Shown here piece after piece: positions 8,330 through 18,222 of a stretch of DNA of 29,050 nucleotides. The notes under the pieces are model-generated. The model had not been told where the DNA came from. It did not search any database and saw only the letters and a program-made list of their open reading frames with translations. Both the position numbers and the translations under genes were made by a program. Origin of the DNA: Dinochytrium kinnereticum. Lineage: Eukaryota > Chytridiomycota > Chytridiomycetes > Chytridiales > Chytridiaceae. The stretch is from contig JADGJT010000300.1 of NCBI GenBank assembly GCA_027604005.1, positions 1-29,050 on the forward strand, in the 5' to 3' direction. The first letter of the stretch is position 1; every line of letters begins with the position of its first letter.

Positions 8330-10607
8330 ATGCAACCTGTCTCATTGAAGCTACAGGAAAATGTCATAAGAGAGGCGAAGTCAAGAAAACAAAATTGTTT
8401 AAGGATCTCCTTTTCATTTCAAACACCAGCCTTGTCCCAAGAACAAGCATTTCTGTTCTGGAAAAAGTCATTACAGCTAGAGGTGGAAAAGCATTTATAC
8501 TTTCTTAACATTGAAGGAGGGGTTTTGAGCAAAACTTATCCAAAGCTGGGAAGAGCCCCGGATTTTATTATCTCGGAACAACAAACTCCACAAAAGATTA
8601 CGAAGCTCCTAAGTATAAAATCTATTTCGGTGAGTAAGCATTACCGACGCGACGGCAAAGTTAACGTTTAGCCCACGATCCCGGTTGTTCATCCCAAGTA
8701 TATTTCAGAGGCCATTAAGGTAAAAGTTCTATAGACTCATGTTGACATTCACAGAGTGGCCATGTGCCATTTAAAGTATCTCGAATAGAAGCCAGTATTT
8801 CTGATATATCTGATGGGGTTTTGACGTAAGTGTATTTGAAGTTAATCTTTTAATATATTTTCAGAGAAGGAACAGAGTTGTTGGAAGAATCTGGTGACGA
8901 TTCACTACAGAAGACAGAGAAAATGTCAGAAGGCGGCATGGTAAGTAGGCAGAATGTAATTTATAACAAAGCCTTCAAAAGGCACCAATGGATGAAATGA
9001 ATGACGAACCTGGTTGTAATGCTTCAGATGAAACAGAAGATGAGGCGGAAAGCAAAAGAAAACCTGCAGGTGCTAAGGTATCTGATGTTTTATTCGATAA
9101 ACTCTGAGAGGTACTAGCTTAGAAACCAAGAAACTTGGGCTTGCATGAAGCGCGGCATTTCTTTTCTCGACGAAAAAAACTATAATGAACACATAACTAG
9201 CGAGTTTCAAAGGCTGGTTGAGCGTGCACAGGCAGAGGGAGAGCAGTGGAGAGTTTATTCATACAGGAAGGTGAAAGAAAAAAGGTTACCGGTTATCATA
9301 ACCTTCTAGGCGATCAACATCCTCAAAAAACTTCCTATACAAATCACGAAATCTTCTGAGGTCAGCTCTATAAAGGGTATTGGAAAAGCGATGACCTTGA
9401 AGATAGGAGAGGTACAACCATATGAGAGAATTACTAATTTAAAGATTCTGAAAACGGGAAAAGTTCGTAAAGCTCACATTCTTCCTGAAAATATGGAGAT
9501 TTTGAAAATGTTCCAAAACATATATGGTAATTTTTTCACTTAATGCTGTGTGCTTATGAAGTTAGGCGTCGGCGAAACCATTGCAAGAAAGTTTCTGTGG
9601 GCTTTTTACTCTAATTTAAAACCTAAATCTTTTTTAATTAGTGCGAAAGGTTTTCGCTCATTGGACGACGTGGCGAAGTATCCGAAGCTTACAAAAGATC
9701 AAAGTCTTGGGCTGAAATACTATGATGTTTCTTGCTATTCATCTCTTTACATATTAAGCGTATTAGGATTTTTTAAGAAGGATTCCTCGTGAAGAGAGTG
9801 TCCAAGCGTTAAACATATTGAGAGATGTTTCTCATAGTGTTGATCCTGATATTGAGATAACTTTGATGGGTTCTTTTCGACGCGGAAGTCCTGATAGTGG
9901 GGATATAGATGTGATACTAACTCATATCGATGGAACAAGCCATGAAGGTTGGCGTTGTAATCCTTTGACGTTAACATCGCAAGTATCATTCCACAAAGTC
10001 ATGAATTCTTTAAGAAAAAAATACTTCATCCTGGACGATCTCACATGGAGCAGCTCTAATGATGACGGCCACTTGTATGTTTTAGAACAACAAATCTATG
10101 GCTGATTACTTACCCTAAATTATTTTCTCAGGATATATAAAGGCGTTTGCCGAATTCAGGGTGTGTAGTATGAAACTCGCTGATCTAAAGTCCTGTATTT
10201 CAGAATCCCTTCCAGCTAGAAGAATAGATATACTAGTCGTGCCAGTAATGCCACCTTCCCTTATGCTAAGCTAAGATAAATGCAGTATAATGAGCTAGGG
10301 TCTTCTCTTATTTACTTCACTGGGAACGAGGCCTTTAACAGGTCCATTAGGCACCTTGCCCATAAGAAGGAAAGTACGAGATAGTATGTACATATTGACT
10401 TTGAGTAGGGATTATCACTAAACCAACATGGGCTGTTTGACAACGTTATCCGAGATGCAAAAAACAACAAAATCATTAGGGGAAATGTTATAGCTTCAAA
10501 AACAGAGCAGGTTTTTGTTACAATGTTATTCAGTTCTAAGAAAATTGAAGGGTATTTTCGAAGCTTTGGGCGTTCCTTGGTGTGAGCCAACAGAAAGAAA
10601 CTTATGA
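8330..10607 (+). CDS. Family X DNA polymerase, lambda-like, with N-terminal BRCT
   Basis: A repair polymerase for gap filling and end joining in the nucleus. I reconstructed 16 exons and 557 aa, close to the size of polymerase lambda. Residues 1 to about 120 look like a BRCT domain, ending in VVHPKYISEAIK, followed by an acidic linker. The 8-kDa and fingers region has FQRLVERAQAEGEQWRVYSY, the helix-hairpin-helix SIKGIGKAMTLKIGEI and the second one IYGVGETIARKF, then YYDDFLRRIPREE. Catalytic parts are GSFRRGSPDSGDIDVILTH (nucleotide-binding GSxRRG plus two metal-binding Asp) and RRIDILVVP (third Asp); YFTGNEAFNRSIR is the dNTP-selecting Tyr-Phe motif, and NQHGLFD and EALGVPW follow. Introns are 33-57 nt. 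One intron (10370-10408) begins GA instead of GT; without its removal two TAG codons interrupt the frame. The gene converges on and overlaps the next one by 6 bp. Confidence 0.92.
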
Positions 10608-11474
10608 TTCTTCAATACCATTTCGATGAAGATGTTCCCGGATCTTATGGACGAGTTTAAGGTCAACTATTATTGCGATAGGATCTGAACTTCCAACTGA
10701 GGTTGCCTTGATGCACGAAGAAATGCATAGTTCAGCTATGGTTCTGGCCTTTAAGTTCTGTATCGAAAGAAGCATGCCATAATGGTTTTTTGACGGCAAG
10801 CTTTTTTCAACCCAGTCTCCGAGAACTTCACTATAATCCGCAGCAAGATCAGGTGTCATCAGAAGCTCTTGTGCTGAAAATGCGTGGCCTATCAGGGCTT
10901 GAAGATCATGAATGTCGGAACTAGAGACGTCATGCTTTGCAAAGAGTTTACGCAAGGATCCAGCAAGAGCCACATTTGCGTTGTCGAGTTCATCTTGTGA
11001 TTTTGCCTTTAACCTTGCCGAATCCACTGCTATACGCTCTGCCGCGACCAAATCCTTGGGAATGGCAAATTGCAGCGGAATACTTGCTGATGTGGTGTAT
11101 TGCTGGGCAACACAGATTGAATCAAAAGGAGCAAGCCCCTCCTTGAATAAAGTAGTCATTTCATGCGAAAATAAATCCCTCATCGTTTGGTGGAGCCGCT
11201 GTGCCTTTGCATCGAGCGTACTGTCTTGGGTTTTTGCGAGGAGCGCGACATATTCTGGCCACCAAGGGACCCGCACGATGGTCTGATCGTGGGCGATGGA
11301 TGACGGTTTGAGAGCCCCCAAAATCCTTCTCAGTTCTTGACTAGAAGATCCAATGCCATTAACCCCGAGGATGTGTATTTTGACTTTGGAAGGTTTATGT
11401 ATCAATGGCTGGTTCTCGAAATGTGACAGCCATCTTCCACCGATATTCCTCACTCGGCTGAAGAGATTTGTCAT
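10602..11474 (-). CDS. Conserved-looking 290-aa protein, function unknown (faint TraB-like pattern)
   Basis: A single uninterrupted frame of 290 codons, the only intron-free gene in this block. The N-terminus (MTNLFSRVRNIGGRWLSHF) is basic and amphipathic and could be a mitochondrial presequence. KVKIHILGVNGIGSSSQELR near residues 30-50, and a C-terminal IIVDLKLVHKIREHL, faintly recall the ends of TraB/PrgY-type domains, but the central motifs are not convincing and I do not assign that family. No membrane span is clear. Its stop codon (TAA, plus strand 10602-10604) lies against the polymerase stop TGA (10605-10607), so the two genes overlap tail to tail. The upstream gap to exportin-7 is about 136 bp in the same orientation. 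Confidence 0.7.
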   Translation of the reverse strand: MTNLFSRVRNIGGRWLSHFENQPLIHKPSKVKIHILGVNGIGSSSQELRRILGALKPSSIAHDQTIVRVPWWPEYVALLAKTQDSTLDAKAQRLHQTMRDLFSHEMTTLFKEGLAPFDSICVAQQYTTSASIPLQFAIPKDLVAAERIAVDSARLKAKSQDELDNANVALAGSLRKLFAKHDVSSSDIHDLQALIGHAFSAQELLMTPDLAADYSEVLGDWVEKSLPSKNHYGMLLSIQNLKARTIAELCISSCIKATSVGSSDPIAIIVDLKLVHKIREHLHRNGIEES

Positions 11475-11610
11475 TTTTTCACCAAGTGTATATAGGTTTA
11501 TTCAGATGTGGAAGGAATAAGTGTTAGGGCCTGCGAGAATAGTTCTAGTAGGACAGTGAGCATGTATCATATTTATTACACTACCTCTCTAAAAAATAAT
11601 TAGCAAATAG

Positions 11611-14600
11611 TCATAATTTCAATACCTTAAACTGAAGAACTTGTTGTGTGAAGAGATCTCGATTTTTGGGTGATAATGTGAAATTGATGCCTTCCATGAG
11701 CGACTGGAACGCCTGTAGAATAGTTAAACTCAAAAGAACGACAGATATTTCCCATGCCTTGCTAAGAATGGGCTGTCTCTCTGAAAGCTGGTTCTGAATG
11801 ATTTTTGTCGTGTAGTAGTCAAAAAACTATTGCTGTTAACCATCACTACTGAACCGCACAAATTCACCTCCTTGTTTAGCAATATCAATGGAAGGAGAGG
11901 GCGCGATAGACACCACGTATTCGTTGGGTCATCAAAAATAATTACGTCGAGCAGGCACGATGCCAGGTATTGCAAGATTTGAGGATATTCCCCAATACGT
12001 TGCAAAATGCTGGTTGACGTTCGCTTTTGTCCAACTGAATTCTGGAAAATAAATGTTGCAATCGAATCAACCGAATTAGATGCTGCTGTGGATACGACGG
12101 AGTCATGAGACTTCATCCCTTCAGCAAGAGATCGTAAGAACCAGCTCAAAACAGCCGAATCAATATCCTTTTGCAAAAGAAGCTGATCATTACAAAAGCC
12201 TTCGAGCAGTTGAAAATAAGCCTTAACCATAAATTATTATACGATAAATTCCAGATATTACCGTTGTCAACTTCGGGAATCCCTTATGAAAAAAACCTTA
12301 ACAAACGAAAGAATTAAATGTAGATACCATAAGATCGCTTAAAGGTATACTGAGTGCGACTTCGTAATAAATCGATAATGCATTAAGCAAAGCAGGATCA
12401 TTATATAGTGTAAAAACACCGAAATTAACATATTTTCCACAAAGAGCGTTTCTCAAAATGTTGCTGTTTGTCTTTAGCAGGTATAATTCAACAGAAAAGC
12501 TACATACAAAAGAAGCATATATCCTTTATATCGCTCGGTCCATTTTCTATTTTCTTCACATGGCTTGTTCAATGCTAAGCGCCCTATCATATAAGTTATT
12601 AAATTAAACATTTTGTACCGAAGATAGCAATAACTTTGCTTGTTTCCCGAAACAAAAGGATTCTGTAGTACACTTTAGATATTCCACAGAATTACCAAAA
12701 AAAAAAAACCAACTTACCCGTTAGGAGATGAGTGGTCGAATTGGCATCTCTATTTTAATAAAGTAAGCTATATCTTCTAAAGAATAGTATATAAACAAGG
12801 AAATTGCCAAGCAAAGAATTAGGGATTCTGTAGACTACATACTGCACTCTTGTTATGAACAAATTCTGAAAAAAATCTTAAGATGGATATGGCAGTTGAA
12901 TTATCAAAGTTTGCCTCCAGCGCACGAAGCAAAACGGGCATGAAAGGGAAAAACCAGTCAAAGAACAAGGAGTAAGCTTTTTTTGGATTGCTGTGCTCGA
13001 ATGCCGAAACAACTCCTCGTAAGTCCCTAAAAAGCCCATCGATAGCCGTACGGACGCGGATTTCTCTGAAAATATTCAAATCTGTAATTTGAGACAACTC
13101 CTCTAATTTGGTTCGAAAAGGAGCTAGGAAGTCATAGGCTTCTGTCTCAAAGCTATCTTCCGCCGCAAAAAGTAGTCGACAGAGTGCAGAGTAATACTAC
13201 AATTATTAGGAATTTTACAGGTGATTCCTCAGACCATTGTTCTTCTTCTGGAATTTGATGAAACGTCTAGAAACGGGAAAAATTCCGAGGTATGGTACTG
13301 AAGTAACATTTGGGCTGTCTCTGTTTTTCTCAAATGCTTGATAGCGGTTGGGCTACCGAATCACACTTTCAGTTACGCGAATATACCAGGGGAAAATACC
13401 CATTAATAAGATCCGAAAAAAGCTGTAATGTCCTGATGATAACACTCTCCTGCCCCACACAATACTTTAAGTTGTTGCAACTAAAAATCAATTAGTTGCT
13501 CATTTGGATCCACCAGCAAAAATTTACATCTTCTGCATAACTACGTTCAGAACCATGTATTGGTCATTTAAAGCAAAAAGCTCTGCCAGCCTATGATAAA
13601 CCTTTGACTACATTAGACTAAATAAAAGTAGCGTCTCGGTTATCTAACTTTTGTTCCTTGATTTGTCTCAAAAGCTGTTGTTTACAAATAGTTAAAACAC
13701 GTGATAATCTTTTAACGGCTTACCGAAGTAACTTTTTCTAAAATGAAGGAAAAAATACAAAAAGGCCAAGTCAAGATTCAAATTAATATCGTCTCCTTCC
13801 TTATTGAATGATAGAAAAATTAACCAAGAGACTAGAAAGAAAAATACCCGACGCGCCTGCGACATAAAACTACTATTGATATCCATTAACTACTTTAATT
13901 AGAAACATATATAATGAGAGATCACCTGAATAACTTGACTGGATAGATCTGAAACGTATTAGTTACAAGCAATGCATTCGTGACTAAAATACCTCCATCG
14001 ATAAGTTCTTGTTCCTCGGACGTCTTTCTATAATGAATGGAATAGTGAAATAGGGCTAGAATACCTGGTAAGGAGTCCTAATGTAATTATTAGCAAAAGG
14101 CAGTGCTTACATTAAGATTCATTACCTTTGCCCGATTGACGATCCAATGATATAGACACACCACGTGAACTTCGCTGAGTAAAAGTATAAATAAAAACTA
14201 ACAGGAGTCAATCACCATGAATGTTGGCAATCCTCTCTCTTAAAGCGTCCGAAAAACCCGAATTCAATGCAAACTTTATTAAATCCTAATGCAATTAAAC
14301 CCTATGTTAGAGGAATAAAATATTACCTGATACTGCGATGCAAGGATTTCCATATTTCCCTTAATGTAGTCACTGGTCTCGTTATACTTCACCCGAAGCC
14401 GTATTGTAGGTGCAATGAGCTCGAGAATATTTGAGAGATTCGCTTCATCTTCAAGCAGCTCGACTGACGGATTAAAAATATCCAAATCCTATTGCAAACC
14501 TGCTTCTTCTATATCTTCATCGATCGCTTTAATTCTAGAGGCTATAAATGCCTTCGCGACCTAGTTTTTCTTTTTGAGAAAGTTGTAAGCAGAATAAAAT

Positions 14601-16324
14601 AAATACCTGAGCTGCCAGCTCCTCCAGGCGGTCGTATGCAGGCTGGCGAGGAGGGGGTTCAATATTCGTAACCATTTTCGACCAGAAGGTAAGCAAGTAA
14701 AGAACCTCATAAAGACTCCACTAATTACTTAATTAATGCATTGGAAACATGAAGGTAAAATTAACATTCTTATGTTGGAAGCTTTTTAGAGTAAAGGAAG
14801 TGATAAGATCAATCCAATCTCGAAATTGTGGCTTTTCAATAATGTCCTTCACCTGATGCACAGTTCGAAGCCGAACTAGCATTCGGCAGAATTCTATAAT
14901 CTTTTTAAAAGATTACTCCAGAAACTACCTTACGATGATAGTTTAGGTCATGATCAAGACTTCCTGGATTCCGCAAAATCTCTGTAATCGCTTCTAATAT
15001 CCAAGATAAAAGCTTCGTCTTTTCCTCTTCATTGAATAATGACCGACGGCAGGATATAACGAGTGATAAACACTCCATAACCTAGACATATCACTTTCTG
15101 TTCGCAGTGTTTAAAGTTACCTGAGAACTGACTCTGGGAGATGGAAAAGTGTTATATGCTTCAAAGAGGCCTCGAAGAGTTCCCAGATCCGACATAACGG
15201 ACTTCCAACTTGCAGGAACCTTTGACTATATTAATGGTGAATTTTATAAAGGAGTCCGTACCGATATGCTGCCCACGTCTTCTGACGCTTCATCAGGATT
15301 CGTGCCTGTAAAGTGATAAATAGCTTGGAAGACATCGCAAGCAAAATTAATAGTACCTATAAAATCAAAGGAAAGGCAGCTCTTTATAAGCTGCACATCA
15401 TATTCGACGAGTCTTTCTTCCTGAGAAGCTGCGAAATCAAAAGGAGCCACTCCGGTAAAAAGGAATACCATTTTCAAACCTTATCTGCTTTGACGTCAGC
15501 TGACATAGAACTGCCAGCGAAAGCTGGAAAACTTGCAATAGCTGCGTATCCCGAAAATTGACGGCTATGAATCTTGTCAGAAACAAGGGAAAGCTACTTC
15601 ACTGTACCTGTCTTCCGATGCCGCACAAGGCTCTTTTGCGTGCTTGATGGGCTGTTCATTTCGTTAACCAAACATCCCAAAAGTTGGATTGCCACAAGGC
15701 GATGGTCAATCGATGCCTTCTTGTGTAAGTGCTATCCTTTGAAACTTTAATTACCTGTAGGAAAGCTCCAAGATCATTCAAAACATTCTGAAAGTCATCC
15801 GAATCGTACCACCCAAGTTTCGTCACTATGCAAAATAAGTTTGCAATTCCGGAAGCTACATAAGGAGCGAGTGATATTCGATGGCCGAGCAACGTGAGTA
15901 AAAAATTCCCTTTTGAGATAAACAATCAGCCTCTGTACCCAGCATGCATGCATATGATCACTCACTTAGCTCCAGTTTTTGTTCTAACAAAAGCAATGAA
16001 AAGTGGCTGATGGCGAGGGTCTTCAACTGAGAGATTGCAAACATTTGTGCAAAAGTGCTGTCCGATCGCTCCAAGACATATTGGCAATTTGAGATGGAAT
16101 CCAGTGGAGTCATAGGAACCGTAGGAGACGCGTTGGATACCATCCCAAAGGTTGATTCTGAGAAGGTCGGAAAGTGATAGGCAAGAGTTTGCTCTGCATT
16201 CCTCCCATCTTCTACTGACTTGGGCTGGTAGAGCTTTTCGGCAGCTATACAGATGTTCAGAGTTTCAGGATAAAATCAAAGACATCATACCTTTCTCAAT
16301 GATTTTGAGTGTGGAGCTGTCCAT
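11611..16324 (-). CDS. XPO7: Exportin-7 (RanBP16/17-type nuclear transport receptor)
   Basis: A HEAT-repeat karyopherin that exports cargo from the nucleus with Ran-GTP. Start Met is at 16324; exon 1 ends at 16289 or so and joins, through a 45-nt intron, to AEKLYQPKSVEDG. Family landmarks in order are CQYVLERSDSTFAQM, LLLEQKLEL, ASGIANLFCIVTKLGWYDSD, SLVRHRKTG, LIKSCLSFDFIGT with NPDEASEDVGSI, then GLFRDLRGVVSAF, FMPVLLRALEANF, FFSEFVHNKS, CLSRPLLPLILLNKE and FQSLMEGINFTLSPKNRD. The gene is split into many short exons by introns of about 40 nt; I checked the first, last and several middle junctions but not all, so small breaks in 12230-14700 are not excluded. The C-terminus is ambiguous: TGA at 11611-11613, or a further intron from GTATTG with an end near 11519. 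It is divergent from ALG1. Confidence 0.87.
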
Positions 16325-16434
16325 TTTGGCGCCTGCTATTGAATAGCAGGTGGCGTGCCCCTCTTACTCTTGACTTAGTCGATTTGATGGTGATGAAATT
16401 GTCGAATGGGCCCTAATACATAGAAAACGAAGAA
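16325..16434. promoter_or_regulatory. 110-bp divergent promoter region between XPO7 and ALG1
   Basis: This is the whole interval between the two opposing start codons. A short inverted repeat, CCTGCTATTGAATAGCAGG at 16331-16349 (CCTGCTATT/AATAGCAGG around a central G), sits near its left part and could be a protein-binding dyad or chance. No TATA box is evident. Confidence 0.45.
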
Positions 16435-18199
16435 ATGATTTTGGGGCTGTTGGTGTTTCTTCTCCTCCTTGGGATTGGCTCATGGATACTTGGTAAACCC
16501 AAGGGACCAAGGAGGCGCGTTGCCATTATTGTATTGGGTGACATTGGGCGATCACCTCGAATGCAGTATCATGCATTATCTTTAAGCCAGAACAACTTTA
16601 TAGTGGATCTTGTTGGCTATTCGGGCTCGACTCCTTTAAAGTCTTTGCTAGAGAACGACAATGTGACCATCCATTATCTCAGGCCTCCAAAAAAGATTAG
16701 CTATCGATTTGCTCCGCTTTATCTGATAGCTGGCGTGGCTCGAGTTTTTTCTCAAGTTTTTGAGTTGCTCTGGATTCTTCTATCAATTCCCCAGCCCAAT
16801 GCCCTTCTCGTCCAGGTTTGGCCGAATGCTTCTAGCGGATGAGGAAATACCCCTAACAACCTATTTTCAACCAAAAGAACCCGCCTGCTATACCAACGTT
16901 GTTGATTGCTCAACTCATATCTTGGATTCGGAGATCACGCCTTGTCATTGACTGGCATAACTTTGGCTATTCGATTATGCAACTGAATCTGGGGCGGGAG
17001 AATATTATGGTTAAAGTAGCCCGAATGTTGTTTTAGTTCAATGGGTCCGAAAAGCTCAACCACCATAGTTACGAGCAGGTTATCGGTCATTTTGCATACG
17101 CCCATCTCTGCGTTACGGAAGCAATGCGCATGGAGCTCAAGGAGAAGTGGGGGGTCAGGTTGGACACGAGTTACTTTTCTTGATGCTAATAATCTCATGT
17201 AGGGGAAAGCTTGTTGTCGTTTATGACAAACCTCCATCGAGTTTCCGTCGTTTGGAAGTGCACGAGATACATGCAGTGAGTTCAACTAGCACAACGAGAG
17301 ATGTATTTTTGAATAACTGGATCTCAACTTTACAGTTTCTAAGCAGGCTTACCATAGAATTAACGTCCGTCTTACTTTCACCTGAAGAGGTGGACGCCCC
17401 AAGTACGATCATTACGGAGCGATGTTCGAATGGTTCAACAAGGTTTTTGAAGACTCGACCTGCCATTCTCGTTAGCAGTACAAGCTGGACTGAAGATGAA
17501 GATTTCTCTGTTCTTCTGGATGCTTGTGCAAAGTACGACATAATTGCGTCGAGCGCAGCGAAAAGGCTACCTCCCGTCATCTTAATCATTACCGGGAGGG
17601 GACCGCTGCAAGAAATGTATATGAAGGGAGTTAAGGAGCTGAATCTGAAGAACTGTCAGATTCTTACGGCGTGGCTTCCCATCGAGGACTATCCAAAGCT
17701 ACTGGGTTGGTGTGAAGTCCTCATAAAATCTTTTTTTTGAGATTGAGACTCAATCGGCGTTTCATGGAACTCTTTTAATTCCTTTAAATAGGATCGTGTG
17801 ATCTCGGCATATCGCTCCACGTGTCATCATCGGGGCTTGATTTGCCCATGAAGATCGTTGATATGTTTGGCTGTCGTTTGCCCGTTTGCGCATACTCATA
17901 TAAGACGTAATAGTTTGATTTTTCCATTTCTAAGCCATTTATGCTAGGCTGAAGGAGCTTGTAAAAGATGGCATTAACGGGTTGACTTTTGTTGATTCGG
18001 ATCAGCTCTGCCAACACATGATCGTGAGTCGCGTCTAATCCAATACATGGCTGACCTTCGTCCTTATAACCAGAGCCTCCTTCAAGACTTCCCCAAAGCA
18101 GGTGGAGCCCTTGATGCCCTCCGTGCAGGTGTCGAGGCATCTGTGGGCGATGATTGGCCATCCAACTGGGCAGAAAGCGCCCGCAAAGTATTTGTGTGA
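16435..18199 (+). CDS. ALG1: Chitobiosyldiphosphodolichol beta-mannosyltransferase
   Basis: Adds the first mannose, from GDP-mannose, to GlcNAc2-PP-dolichol on the cytosolic face of the ER. Residues 1-19 form a membrane anchor ([19 protein letters not shown]). Next come [106 protein letters not shown] (acceptor-binding region of the family), [32 protein letters not shown] (GT-B donor-binding region), [14 protein letters not shown] and the family tail [12 protein letters not shown]. About seven introns interrupt it; two near 17000-17190 have alternative splice choices, while 17706-17791 (86 nt) and the last one (phase 0 after ATGATC) are clear. Stop TGA at 18197. Only 23 bp separate it from the next start codon. 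Confidence 0.92.
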
Positions 18200-18222
18200 C
18201 CAAACTTTTGGGAGAAAAGGAG

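Noticed and set aside
10602..11474. Assignment of the 290-aa protein as a TraB-family protein
   Set aside because: Only the N-terminal and C-terminal patterns are faintly similar and central conserved residues were not recognised, so it is left as unknown.
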